From positions 8,504,001 through 8,568,000 of the forward strand of contig CM065296.1 of NCBI GenBank assembly GCA_032871835.1: 64,000 nucleotides of DNA. Direction: 5' to 3'. Each line of letters opens with the position of its first letter. The first letter of the stretch is position 1. The DNA is from Dipteronia dyeriana (taxonomy: Eukaryota > Streptophyta > Magnoliopsida > Sapindales > Sapindaceae). Position numbers and translations under genes: made by a program. Of the stretch, positions 50,352 to 62,655 are shown piece after piece. The notes below the pieces were generated by a model. It was not told where the DNA came from and did not search any database. It saw nothing but the letters and a program-made list of their open reading frames with translations.

Positions 50352-51268
50352 TTTGTAAAACCGTTTTGGCTCATTGTTCTGTAGTTACCGTTATTGTTAT
50401 TGACCCAATTGGGATATTATGCGCACACATACTATTGCCGTGTCACTCTGGTAATTGTGACATACTGTTATTGCCACGTCACACAGGTAATTGTGACATA
50501 CTGTTATTGCCGTGTCACACAGGTACTTGTGACACTACGAGACATGAGCTTACCGTTTTCCAAAATTGATTAATGCATACTGTTTATATTGTAAAATAAT
50601 TTACTTACCGTTTATAAAGTGAATGATCTGTATCGTTTACTTTCGTAAAATTATAGTGTTTTAAATAGGATTAATAGATAATCTTTTGATTTAATATTGT
50701 ATATCTCTTTAATGAAATGATTTATGATTTAAGAATGTGAATGAAGATGTTTTAAAGTATTGTTTCAACCGTTTTATTGGCATTGAGTACGTATATTGTA
50801 TTAAAATGTTAATTCATGTTTTATAATATGTTTTATTGTTTAAATTCCCTGAAATGTTTATTATCAAGATTTTGAAGGTAAAGGTTTCACAAATGCCATT
50901 TTATTTTTACGTATTATGTATGAATTTACTTACCGAGTTGACGGCTCACCCCTCGTCACCACCATTTTGCAGATTGAGTTTTTGGTTATAGAAGTGATGG
51001 AGATTATATTAGCATATTGGAAATATGTATCGCTCGTAAGAATTAGATTCTTTGTGTGCATGTGTTGTAAGTGTCCGATATTAGCTAATGTTATAATTAA
51101 GTTAGACTTTAGAGATTTTAGTGAAATGAATGGTATCATATATATATGTTGTATTTTGTGGATACATTATTGATGATATAAGTTATGGCTATTGTAAGTT
51201 AAGGTTTTTGTAAGGTCTGGATCACGTGGGATATCGGTTCGTTGGGTCCCGGATTTGAGGGTGTTACA
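48537..51268 (+). mobile_element. Second solo LTR, 2.7 kb
   Basis: It begins TGTAAGATCC and ends GGGTGTTACA, flanked by the exact 5-bp duplication GTTGA (48532-48536, 51269-51273). It has no coding region or primer-binding site. It belongs to the same LTR type as 32253-36299. A long TA run lies at about 50310-50349. Confidence 0.88.
50428..50533. repeat. Three tandem 36-bp repeats inside the second LTR
   Basis: The unit is near ATACTGTTATTGCCRYGTCACACAGGTAATTGTGAC (about 36 bp). The three copies differ at a few positions. Confidence 0.85.
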
Positions 51269-51273
51269 GTTGA

Positions 51274-52583
51274 ATCGTTGTATCCTGAGAGACAATCGCC
51301 TTACACATACTGTGTTACCCGGTGAAATTGTCTTAAGAACACTGTATGAAACACGGGTCTCGATTCCGCTAACCGTTTGTTTCTGTTGGTCGCTTTTTAC
51401 AGATTTCGAACCAGATTGTTTTTGCGTACTACAAAACAACATAATGCTCTTGAGATTATCTTATTATAAATATGTGAGTCGAAATAAAACTAATATGGTT
51501 TAAATGTATATTTCATTTATGTGAGTGTGATCATCGATGAGTTTTTCAAATTTAGTAACTACATTTTTTTTCCATCTTTATTGTCTCTCTTAACCAAACA
51601 TGTCACAAGCATATCAACATGAAACATAAAACAAATTTTAAGCATAACATATAACAGATTTCAATCATTTCAAATAGTATATTTTGCAATTTAAGCACAC
51701 CCAAACGTGAAAATAATTGGCCGAAATTCATAACTAGCCTTTTTCACTGTAATAAATTTTAGACTCAGCAAAACTAAACAAGATTTATATTTTGTTGGCC
51801 AAAAAAAATGTTTATGGACAAAAATGCCCTTAAGCACTTAAACCCCATGTAATGTTTGAGAGAGATGTTGCAGAGGGAATTGGAATAAAGAGAATATTAC
51901 TAAAAGAATTTGAAGAGAGATAAAGTTATTATTTGGTGTTTGTAGTGTGAGGAGATGATGTATTAGTGAAGAACGAAACTTGATATTGATTTCCACCTAC
52001 TTTAGAAGTTAGTGAAAAAATGGTATTGAGAGAATTTGAAGAGATAGAAAATTAGAAGTTAGTGTTATATTACATTTTATAACTGACATGAAAAATTTAG
52101 TGTAAAGTTGTTGAAAATCGAAATAGAGTCTCATTATTCACCAATACATCATTTTATTACTCATCAAACATTAATCGATGATATGTCGTGGCAAAACTAA
52201 AATGTTTGGGGTACAAAAATAGAGAAAAATCCACGGAGAGAAGTAGGAGAAGAGAGGATTGAGAAATCTAGCAGGGTAAGAAAGTAAAAACATAAGAGAG
52301 GTATTTTTGTCATATTGGTGGCTAAAAGTTGAAAAGAAAATAAAAATTATTAGGGGTGGATAAATTTAAAATTTCAGATAAAACTACGAATTTCCTCAAC
52401 ATAAGTATATAATTATAAATTTCGATTAAAATGTGCTTATTTATTTATCCTAACTTTAGGAAATGTATGGATTAACGAGTTATATTGTTCAGGACAAGTA
52501 AAAAATTGAGAGGATTTTTAGTGCCCTTTCACATTAGGCAAAAGCCACATTTTTGGTCCTTTCAATTCCAAACTATAAAATGG
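51274..52583. other. AT-rich spacer
   Basis: No gene was found. Confidence 0.5.
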
Positions 52584-52594
52584 AATTATTTTAA

Positions 52595-53830
52595 GGGTAT
52601 TATTGATTTAGTCCCTATACTTTTTTGAATTGTTTTTTTTTACTCACTTATCCAATATTCACTAGATTTGACCTATCATTTTCAAAACCACTCATTTTAG
52701 TCCCTATGACCATATTTTTAAAGGTCAACGGTCATAAAAAATAATAAATGACTATTTTACCCTCATACATTTATTTTATTTGAAAATTTACAGAAAAAAA
52801 GAGAGAAAAAAAACCCACCACCAGTATCACCATCAACAAATCGTCATCAACAAAACCATCTACCCAAACAATCAACAAACCCAGATTCCAGTCGATTTCC
52901 AGCCACTACCACTTTATTCATCAATTCATCATCTACACCATCATCTATTCATCAATCAACAAAATCATTATCAACACCATCATCTACTCATCAATGAAGA
53001 ACCGATTTCCAGCCACCACCACTCCAACATCACCCACACAAACAAAATTAGATTCTGACCACCACCACCACCACCAATACCACCCAACAAAACCATCTAC
53101 CCAAACAATCAACAAACTCAGATTCTAGCCAATTTCCATCCACCACCACTATATTCATCAATTCATCATCTACACCATCATTTATTCATCAATCAACAAA
53201 ATCGTCATCAACACCATAATCTATTCATCTATTCATTTATAAAGAACTGATTTCCAGCCACCACCACTCTAACATCACCCACGCAACCAAACCTAAATTC
53301 TCACCACCACCGCCACAACAAGACTCGAAACCGAACCAGATCGCAATCATCACAAAACCCAAAACCAAATCACACCTCCACCACTAAATTGAACCCAGAA
53401 CCACATCTGAAAAACAAATTGGTTCACCACCAAATCAAACCTAGAACCATCTGAAATCCAAATAGCCATCAAATCCAAAAACAAACCACCAGCCACCAAA
53501 CCCATAACCACTACCAGCAACCCAACCCAACCCCACGAATCCAACCTCTCAAACCCACGAATCAGCCATCAAATGATCGAGAGAGGGAGAGAGAGATGAG
53601 ATCGAAACACGAACCTAGTCATCGGGATTGAGATCGAGATCGCGAGAGGGGAATTGTTCCTTGACTTTGGAGTTTGGACTCTTGAATTGAAGAAATGAAT
53701 TGAAAAGATTTTGTGTATAGAGAGAAAAATAAAAAGAGAAAAATGCCAGATTTCTGGTTTTTATTTTTAATTTTTAATTTTTATTTTTAATAATTTGATT
53801 ATAATTTTTAAATTTGTATTTATATATTAG

Positions 53831-53868
<38 letters not shown>

Positions 53869-54071
53869 TATATTTCTATTTATTTATATGTTGACACGTG
53901 GCATATTAACTTTAAATGATAAAAATACCCATAGAACCGTTTAATTTAACTACCAGAAGAACGAAATTGAATGGTTTTGAAAAATTAAGGTCCAATCCAG
54001 TGAAAAATGGATAAGTGAGTAAAAAAAAACAATTCAAAAAAAAAATACAGAGATTAAATCAATAATACCCC
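52595..54071. mobile_element. Non-autonomous MULE, 1.48 kb
   Basis: The 11-bp duplication AATTATTTTAA (52584-52594, 54072-54082) is exact. The TIRs start GGGTATTATTGATTTA and remain similar for about 100 bp, sharing GAATTG, TACTCACTTATCCA and a GGATTTGACC-type stretch. The interior holds a duplicated CA/CCA-rich block and, near the right end, a TA run and CACGTGGCATA. No transposase is present. Confidence 0.88.
52851..53283. repeat. 237-bp tandem duplication inside the MULE
   Basis: The units start CAAAACCATCTACCCAAAC at 52851 and 53088. They are rich in CCACCACCA and ATCATCTACA motifs. The minus strand reads GGTGGTGG. No conserved protein was recognised. Confidence 0.85.
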
Positions 54072-54552
54072 AATTATTTTAATACACATTAAAAAAATAC
54101 ATTAAATATAGGCATATGGTACCGGTAAACTAATTCTCAATAATGTTAACGAAATTTTAGGACAAAACTCTAGAATCGTCGATGCTCTGTTACATCGTGA
54201 AAATTAAGAATTTTAAAAGACTTAATGATAAAGATGTCCCCTGAATTGTTTGTGACTGTTGATATGCCACCTAAATTTTTAAATTAGTCACTAAACCCTC
54301 TGAACTCTCATTTTCTTTACAGCAGAGCCCAAAGTCTAATGCTGTTCATCTTTCTATCATGACAAATTGCAATAAGTTTCCTTGTTTATATAGATATTTG
54401 CATAAAACCAGAAACTATATAATAATATGTCCTAAATACAACTCTGACCAAATTTTAAAAAAAATTGAAATAATGGTTCAATAATAATAAAATTATGAAT
54501 TTAATTTTTTGAATAATTAAATTATCTTTTTTATTTAAATATTCCTAAATAT

Positions 54553-54558
<6 letters not shown>

Positions 54559-54612
<54 letters not shown>

Positions 54613-54619
54613 GTAATAC

Positions 54620-54663
<44 letters not shown>
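54559..54663. repeat. (AAT)n microsatellite
   Basis: About 35 trinucleotide steps with three small interruptions, immediately before the inner foldback element. Confidence 0.95.
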
Positions 54664-54664
<1 letters not shown>

Positions 54665-54667
54665 AAA

Positions 54668-55387
54668 AGGATTAATATTAAAATCCTCCCTTCACCTTTG
54701 CACTGTTATTGGATGTATATTTACAAATGCTTTTATTTTAGAAACTTCCCCGTATGAACTAACACCGTTAGAATTCTGTTTGTATTGATTGAGTTTGACC
54801 GTTAAAAAGTCTAAAATATCCCTATTTAAACTTCAATTTTATGAATTCACTGTTAAACCCTCATACTTTTACCAAATAAATTAATAAAATGATACAAAAT
54901 GTGAGAATGTTAACTTGCGAATGAGAATTTATTTTGTGGACAATTTTATCCCTAAAAATAACAAAATTACAAATGAACCAAAAATGTTGAAAATGAGTAT
55001 TTGTTTGGATTTATATAAAAAAAATACAAAAAAAAATACATAAATAAATGCATATTTTGGTTTATTTTCAATGCTTTTGGTTCATTTGTAATTTTGTTAT
55101 TTTTTGGAATAAAATTGTCCACAATATCTTCTACTTTGCAAGTTAACATTCCCACATTTTGTATCATTTATTAATTTTTATTAGGTAAACGTATGGGGAT
55201 ATAATGGTCAATTCATACAACTAAAGCTTAAATATAGATTTTTAGACTTTTTAACGGTCAAACCCAGTCAACACAAATGGAATGCTAACAATGTTAGTCT
55301 ATATGAGAGATTTTTAAAATAAAAACATTTATAACTATACATGCAATAATAGTTCAAAGGTGAGAGGAAGTTTTTAATCTTAACCCT
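54668..55387. mobile_element. Inner foldback MITE, ~0.7 kb
   Basis: The two halves are inverted copies of one another over about 330 bp, centred near 55025. The ends are AGGATTAATATTAAAA and, on the other strand, AGGGTTAAGATTAAAAA. The arms share GTTTGACCGTTAAAAAGTCT near 54800 (reversed at 55265). The target duplication cannot be resolved in the surrounding A/T microsatellite. A transcript would form a long hairpin. Confidence 0.8.
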
Positions 55388-55432
55388 AAAAATAATAGTA
55401 ATAATAATAATAAATAATATTAATAATAATAT

Positions 55433-55465
<33 letters not shown>

Positions 55466-55486
55466 AATAATAATAATAATAAATAT

Positions 55487-55795
55487 TTGAAAGTCATGGT
55501 TATTAAGTCATAATTATTTAAATTTCTGACTAATTGAAAGTCATGGTTATTAAGTCATAATTATTCAAATTCCATCCCATTAGTCAGTTTGTGTGTTTTG
55601 GAGTTACAGTTTATAACGTAACACATATGACGGATGTTCGTGACATATATTAATAACCAATTTATTCAAATATGGAAATTTTCAGATTTGAAGAGATCTA
55701 AAATTTGTTTTAACAAAACAAGAAAAAAATTAAATTTATATTTCCAAATTTTCAGATTGTATCTCCACCATCCATTAAAAACCATGACTTTCAAA
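55487..55795. repeat. Small inverted repeat flanked by (AAT)n and (ATT)n
   Basis: TTTGAAAGTCATGGTT at about 55488 is answered by AACCATGACTTTCAAA at about 55779. At the left the motif TGAAAGTCATGGTTATTAAG occurs twice (55490, 55536). It may be another small MITE. Confidence 0.55.
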
Positions 55796-55862
55796 TATAT
55801 TATTATTATTATTATTATTAATTGTTATTTATTATTGTTATTTTTACTATAATTATTAATAA

Positions 55863-56028
<166 letters not shown>

Positions 56029-56344
56029 TAGGGACATTTAAATAAAAAGATAATTTAATTATTCTAAAAATTAAATTAAGAATTTTATTATTATTTAACC
56101 ATTATTTCAATTTTTTTTTTAAATTTGGTCAGAGGGGTATTTAGATCATATTATTATATTATTTCCTATTTTATGCAATTATCTATATAATCTGGGGAAC
56201 TTATTGCAATTTGTTATGACAGAAAAATGGACGTTATTAGACTTTGGGCAGAAAATGAGAGTTCAGGAGTTTAGTGACCATTTTAAGAATTCAGGGAATA
56301 TATCAACAATTCACGAATAATTCAAGAGATATCTGTACCATTAA

Positions 56345-57248
56345 GGTCCAGTTTGATATTGCTTTTGAGAAGTTAAAATCTAATTATTTAATAATTTTGA
56401 CATAAAAAAGATGTTTGGCAAAGTTTCCAAAAGTGATTATTTGAGAATTTGGTTGATTTGACAACAATTTTAAAAAGAAGATGGGGGATACTTTTGCAAA
56501 GTGATTATGATAAAATTTGTTGTTTGATTTAATCAATCTTTTTAAAGACTAAAATATCCATATTGACTTAACATAAATACAAATATATCTTATGTTTAAT
56601 TTCATATGTTTCAATGTTATTTGTTCATCATTGATTAAATATAAGATTAATTAAAAGATTTTTAAAAATAATTTGTTCATCTTCTCAACCCAATTTCGGA
56701 ATAAACACCCAAACTTAGAACTTAGAACAAAATCCTAAAACTCATCTTTTTCGCCATTTATTTATTTTTCTCTACCATTTTTCTTCTTTACCATCACCAA
56801 CTCATCCAAAAATACAATCAATAAAAATTATATATAAAAAAGTGATAACGATTGAAGTGTTATAATATTACAGTGAAAAGAAAATAAATGAGTAAAGGAA
56901 GAAACATCCAATTTTTTATTTTTTATTTTTTATTTTTTTTAGACTCGGTACTGCCAAATCTAGAACCCTAGATTTTTCGGATGCCTTGAGAGTTTGAGAT
57001 TGAGAGATATGAAAGAAAAAAAAATTGTTTTGCTTGATAATTCAATTTCATATATGTATTAGTCATTAGGTAAGATCACAACAATTAAAGGTAAAGTTTA
57101 CCAAACGCTTAAATACTGTTTTTAAATCCACAACAGTTTCAACAGCAACATTAACCAAACAATTATCTGATTAACTTTACAGTGGATTATTACTTCAGTA
57201 TAGCTAATGATGATTATTTTAAAAGCTACATCAATACCATACTGACCC
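56345..57248. mobile_element. PIF/Harbinger-type MITE, second copy of the family
   Basis: The ends are GGTCCAGTTTGATATTGC and, on the other strand, GGGTCAGTATGGTATTGATG, matching the family of 10669-15926. It is flanked by TAA at 56342-56344 and 57249-57251. It is non-coding and 904 bp long. Confidence 0.8.
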
Positions 57249-57774
57249 TAAGTCAATTTTAAAAATATGAAAGCCTTGTCCTGCAGCTGTTTTTCAGTCC
57301 GTTTTCGTTTTTATTTTTCAAAAACTATTTCGAAAACGCGTTCGTTAACCGTTTTTCATTTTATTTTCCAAAATAAAAAATAAAAAACAAAACCAGCGCT
57401 AAAAGTGAAAGATTTGAAAAACACAAAATACTTGTTTTTCGTTTTTCGTTTTTGTTTTTTATTTTGTATTTTACTTTTTTATATTAAAAAAAAATCTTAA
57501 ACTATTAATTGTACTGTTATGCGTTTGATATGACTAGGATAAGACGAAACAAGATTTTTAAATTAACAAAGTGCCCATCTTATATATATTATAATTTTTA
57601 TCATATATATATATATATATATTAAAATAATAATATATAATATATATAATATATATATATATATATAATATTATAATATGTATTACTATATAAAAATATC
57701 ATATAAAATATTACATATTATAATATATAATATTTTATAATTATGTATATTAATAATATATTATATATTATTAT

Positions 57775-59628
57775 ATGAACTCTTACCATCTCACAGACAG
57801 AACCAGGGCATCGTTTTCCCCACAGACGGCCTTTCCTCAATGGCCTTATCAGGGTACTAACTTGCCAGATACTTATCAGAGATGGATGGAGATCATAAGC
57901 CAAAACTAGTCAGTACGTGGCATTGTTAAACCTGAGTTCATCCTAGCCAGCAACATTCTGGTTCCGGATGTGTCCAGGGTATCCAGCCGATATACTAGAC
58001 CAGTAACAAAATCTGTTCTAATATGCAGGGTCCTTATACGAGGCAAGCATAGAGCATACTAGGATCTTGAAGAATCATAGTTTTAGACATATAACTGTCT
58101 GAAGATCAGGAAGAGAAAACTATTTAGAAAGCCATAAGAACATAAACACACAAGCTTTATTTAATTTTTTGATGATTTACATGGAGGAGATGAGGTTCCT
58201 TATATAGAGGAAGACCCTCATCGAGCCAACTACGGGCAAGCATATCTTACAAAAGATAAGGCCAAAACGGTGGCCGACACTTCTTAATAATTTTTACAAA
58301 ACAACAAAGAAAGCAAAAGCTGGTATGGCAGTTGAGAGACACTCTGATAATTATAAAACAAAGATAGGTAAGACAAACAGTCATGGACTGCTAAGAGTGC
58401 AGGTGGAGTGATATTCATCATCTGATTCAAGGGCCCCACAGATTAAACAGGGCCACGTGTCAGCCTGATCTTAGGAGTCCAAAAGATAGGAATTCAGAAA
58501 AGGGTGCCAGCTCCTTGCTGGGTCCCGCGGGAAGTCTGGGAGGATGAAAAGAACATCTGTTTTGTCATTGTTGACGTCACAAAGGAAATTGAGAAGAGGG
58601 ATATGGATATTGGTATGATACAGTCTTTCGTAGTCATACGATGTATCCCATTCGTAGCAGATGTTACCGGTCCAGAGAAGCTGGGTATGTGGATTATATT
58701 TGAAGGGCCTGTTAAAGATCCAAATGCAACATACTTTGAAGGCCTGTTCGGGGTCCATCTTCCAAAGATGGTAATGGCCCATAAGCTTGGTAAGCTCGGT
58801 ACGCTAGACAGACAGAGGATTGAACCATAGTAGGAAGGTTTGGAGGTTGGAAGAGGTTGGATTCTGGACGAAACCGTATAATGCTTGGAGAGGGAAAACT
58901 ATGGCATGATGATGGAGAACAGATAAACACCATAAAAACCACAACACCTGGTCGGAATAGTAGTAAAAAGGTGGGGAAATAAAATGGTCGAGGAATGGAT
59001 TGCTGGGGTTGGATAACTGATGGTGGCAGCCTTGGTCCTTGATTTGAGTGAGATATCTTGTGAGATATAATTTTGCAAAATCTTGGACCTGTTGGATGGT
59101 GGGAAGACGCCCTGGTGGATAGGTAGCTATAAACTTTGGAGGGAATGTAGGAGGCACTGGTGAAGTAGGGGGAGCAGTAGAGGATGATGCTTGTGAAGAT
59201 ATCATGTAAATCAAAGGGATAGGTCCGACCCGAGAAAGTAGGGTGATCTGATGAGGTCTTGAAAGCATATCTGGAATGATGTTATGGTGTCCTTTAATAT
59301 GTTTGACCGAAAAGTCATATATGGAGAACCAATCTTTGAGACGCAGGAGCTGGGGATTTGGAGGGAGCTTGTTATGGAACTCAAGCACCTTAGGAAATGA
59401 TGAGTTGTCCATTTCTATGATAAAGCTTTTGGTTCTGAGATGAAAGTCAAACTTGGAAATTCCATTATTTACTGTAAGGATCTCTTTATAGATAGTGTGA
59501 TAATGTTTCTGGGCGTCTTTGAATTGTCCGCTGGCATGGCCACAGTAGTGGCGTGTCCCACTGATTTCTTCAAAGAGGATGGCTCCCCAGAAATGATCAC
59601 TGGCATCAGTCTGCAAGATGAGCATATT

Positions 59629-59640
<12 letters not shown>
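57775..59640 (-). mobile_element. Endogenous pararetrovirus fragment (Caulimoviridae, florendovirus-like)
   Basis: The segment is sharply bounded on both sides by TA-rich dinucleotide runs (57600-57775 and 59625-59665). It is less AT-rich than its surroundings and carries the RNase H end of a caulimovirid polymerase on the minus strand (59625-58804), then broken downstream sequence. There is no reverse transcriptase, coat or movement protein. Endogenous florendoviruses are known to lie often in TA repeats. This is an old, incomplete copy, and the boundary at 57775 is approximate. Confidence 0.7.
58804..59625 (-). pseudogene. Pararetroviral RNase H domain fragment
   Basis: A frame of 273 codons is open, but it begins inside the polyprotein, so the upstream reverse transcriptase is missing. 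RNase H features are visible: an Asp in TDASD, Glu in YKEIL, Asp in MDNSS and Asp in PDMLSR, with the HPQLLR-like and VKHIKGHHN motifs common to florendovirus-type enzymes (the first reads NPQLLR here). RNase H would degrade the RNA of RNA:DNA hybrids in viral replication. The frame is lost further downstream, near 58800, where protein-like text continues in other frames to about 58470. It is a dead fragment. Confidence 0.75.
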
Positions 59641-59660
<20 letters not shown>

Positions 59661-60497
59661 TATATTAATACTATGAGCATAATATTAAATATTATATATT
59701 TATATAGGATATAATGTCATATATTATGTATTATTATACATAAAAATATAATATAAAAAATATAATAATATTTCATATATTAAAAATATAATCATTTTTA
59801 ATATATTAAATATTATTACATATATTATAATTTATTTTATATATTATTATAATATGTATATATATATATTATACAATTATATTTTTATTATATAATAATA
59901 TATATAAATTATAACTATTTATTTATAATTTAAGAGTTTAGTTTTGATTAATTCATTTTTTTGATATGTTTTTTTTAATTAATTTTTGATTTGTTACTTT
60001 TGTTTAATTTAAAAATTATAATACAAAAATTATATTTGTTAATTATTTAATAGATTTGTTTATAGTTGTAATAATATTAAACAAAATACTAAAATAGATA
60101 TTTCAATTTTTGATAGTTTTCGGTTAATCTACCAGACGCGTTTTTTCCGTTTTCATTTTTAAAATACAGCTTTCAATATTTGCTACCAGACGTGTTTTCA
60201 GAATTCGAAAATGAAACCAAAAATATTGTTTTCATTTTCATTTTTATTTTCGAAAAACAGCAACCGAAAAACGTTTACAGGACGGGTCCGAAGCAACTTG
60301 TTATAACCACTGACCTAAAAAAACTGGTTTATAATAAAAACGTAATAAAATAATTTTGAATGATAATTTAGTTTAAACTTAATAAAAACTTAACAAAATA
60401 TATGCCGTTTGTTGTGGCTCTATGCATCTCTGACATGGTAGTGATTGAATCACCCGATGGTGACCTACTACTTGCAAAAGCTAGTGGAATAATTTTA

Positions 60498-61891
60498 GAG
60501 TGAAAACCAAAAGTAGTCATCCAAAACATTAGAATTTCGTTTCTAGCCATATACGAAATTTTAATTGTTAATAATCATATTTTTGAGAAATGACCTAAAT
60601 ACCACAAACACCAAAAAACAACAATGTAGAGAAGAAATTAGGAACAATCGAGAAAAAGAGAAGAGAGAGGAAGTGTTGTTGTCTGTGAGAGAGAAGAGAG
60701 AAGAGAGAAGAGAGAAGAGAAAAGAGAAAAGAGGAGAGAGGAGAGTGTCGTCACCGTCGTCGGAGCAACCGGAAGAGAAGAGGTCGCCGTCACATCACGG
60801 AGGCAAACCCAATTAACATTTTTTATTTGATTTTATATTAAGAACATGTTTAGGGAATATTAAATGTTGAAATCTATCAACTTTTTGAGTTGATTGGGTT
60901 GAGGGATGGTATTATGGATGATATGGGATTAGATTTTGGAGTTTGGTTTGAAAATAAACTTGAAAACCTAACCAAAATAGTGAATGCTTTGAAAAACTTG
61001 AAATCTTGACATAAAACTTGAAATCTTTCCTTAAATCTTTCGCATAAACTTGAAATCTTATAAAATAACATTGAAATCTTCGAAAAACTTGGGAAGTTTT
61101 GTTTAAACTTGAAATCATACTTTAAATCTCTGACATAAAACTTGAATCATGCTTTAAATATGTGGCAAAAAACTTGAAATGTTTTGCTAAAACTTGAAAT
61201 CATGATTTAAATCCCCATAAACATATTGTACATCATCTCACTGCCCACCATAGTTGATTACCAGTATGTAATCCGTTTACTTGGAAAATAAATGATAGAA
61301 GATTTCGAGTTTTGTTAACATTTCGAGTTTTGTTAACATTTCGAGTTTTTATAGAAGATTTTAAATTTTAATAGAAGATTTCAAGTTTAAAAACTTGAAA
61401 CTTTACTTCATTCAATTCTTCACAAAAACACACAAAAGTGATGTAATAACGTTAAAATTAAGTTAAAGTAACTATTTGGAACTCAATTAATTAATAAATG
61501 GAAGATATTTACACACCTTAAACCGATTTATAGCAAATCGGAAAAGTTTTTTGTCCATTCACTCTTATAACCTTCAAATAAATCTTCAAATGCGATTCAA
61601 AGATTCCATGTTTTTTTTCCTCTACTTAGTCGATTTGTAGGAATAACAATGATACAGTTGTGTTTGAATTGCAGGAACCAACATAGAAGAAGGAAGAAGA
61701 ACGAAAAGAGAAGAAGACGGTAAACAAAAAATACAAAAGAAATTAGAAAAATTATTTTGGGGATATTTTGGTAATTTATGGATGTAAACGGTTTTTTTTT
61801 TTAAAAAGTGGTTATTAACAAATTAAAGTTTCGTACATTATTAAAAATGAATTTCTCATATTAGATATGGTCATTTTTAATAATTTCTACG
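60498..61891. mobile_element. Non-autonomous TIR element (MULE-like), 1.39 kb
   Basis: The 8-bp duplication TAATTTTA (60490-60497, 61892-61899) flanks ends of about 100 bp that are inverted copies of each other, sharing ATACGAAATTTTAATT-type and GTTAATAATCA-type stretches. Its interior holds a GA-rich block (60640-60760) and the short-repeat arrays at 60957-61400. The long TIR and lack of coding fit a MULE; an 8-bp rather than 9-bp duplication leaves the superfamily open. Confidence 0.72.
60957..61400. repeat. Arrays of an AACTTGAAATC motif in two orientations
   Basis: About twelve copies of AACTTGAAATC or close variants in direct orientation at 60957-61210, then inverted copies (GATTTCAAGTT, ATTTCGAGTTTTG) at about 61303-61395. 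The spacing is irregular (about 15-30 bp). Confidence 0.8.
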
Positions 61892-62390
61892 TAATTTTAA
61901 CACCGTAGCAAAAACCTGAAATAAGTTTTTATTTTTCAATTTCTTTTTTGTAATCTCAATTTTCTGGTACTTTCAACCCGAATCCGGGATATTGCCATAC
62001 TAAATAAATGCCCTCACCATCAAACCACATTGTGTGATGGTTGATATTTAAATATCTAAAAATTGTGTTGATTCATCATGTATAACAGTCGACTGAGAAA
62101 ATATCAATTATTTTTTTGGTAAAAAAGGATCTTATCAGGATAAAATATGATCTGAAATGGGATTTTGCTTAGTTCAAATTTTTGAATGCTCTTTCGTTGT
62201 TTCTATTTCTATTTCTATTATAATGAAGTCCACCGATTTGGAGATGATTTGATAATTGATACTACTAAATAGGGGGATAAAATTATGTGTAGGGACCTTC
62301 AATGGACAAATAATAACCATCCAATTTATCACTTTCCAAATTTGATTTCAATAATAATAATAAACAACTTGATTAATTTATTTTTTAAAA

Positions 62391-62540
62391 GAGTAATGTT
62401 ACTTTATCCAAATTTGATGCTCAAATGACGTGGCAACTGTCCCATCCATTCATGTAGATTGTATTATATTTGATTTAAATGAATGTATTAGAGTGTTGCC
62501 ACGTCGTATGGGTGCCAAATTTAAACAAAGTAGCAAACTG
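62391..62540. mobile_element. 150-bp MITE inside copy B
   Basis: The arms start GAGTAATGTTACTTTAT and, on the other strand, CAGTTTGCTACTTTGT, and both reach GACGTGGCAAC, giving TIRs of about 45 bp. It is flanked by TTTTTAAA (8 bp) on both sides. It is absent from the matching position of copy A (near 45053), so it entered after the duplication. Confidence 0.85.
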
Positions 62541-62655
62541 TTTTTAAATTTTTTCTTTTTTTGGTTTTTGACATTGGTGTACAACTTGAAGTTTTGATGT
62601 GAGACTAGTCATTTTTAGTAAATCCAAAATATTATAATCAAACAAAGTGTAATGG

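Larger units (their letters stand above)
57273..60288. mobile_element. Probable TIR element hosting a pararetrovirus fragment
   Basis: The left end GCCTTGTCCTGCAGC aligns with the complement of the right end GACCCGTCCTGTAAA; over 26 positions, 19 agree. Both ends lead into TTTTTC/CGTTTTCGTTTTT-type subterminal motifs. No target duplication was found. The middle is TA-rich and contains the viral fragment, so the element would have been only about 1.1 kb before that insertion. Confidence 0.45.
60395..62655. repeat. Copy B of the MOT1 upstream region, split by two insertions
   Basis: Matching blocks to copy A: 60395-60497 with 44453-44545, about 62015-62385 with about 44742-45050, and 62541-62655 with about 45053-45160. 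The order and strand are unchanged. The first two blocks are separated by the element at 60498-61891, and the last two by the MITE at 62391-62540. No MOT1 coding sequence is attached. Confidence 0.9.

Noticed and set aside
52780..53058. His/Gln-rich open frame
   Set aside because: It arises from CCACCATCA-type repeats inside a non-coding MULE. It has no domain, and its second repeat unit breaks the frame.
53350..53544. Short hydrophobic frame on the minus strand of the MULE
   Set aside because: No recognisable domain or splice context; too weak to call a captured gene.
57862..57885. TATCAGAG motif resembling the tRNA-Met primer site of retroelements
   Set aside because: It is on the plus strand, opposite to the viral fragment, and only part of the usual motif matches.
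58504..58830. Plus-strand frame over the viral fragment
   Set aside because: The RNase H evidence is on the minus strand. The plus frame resembles no known protein and is probably a shadow.
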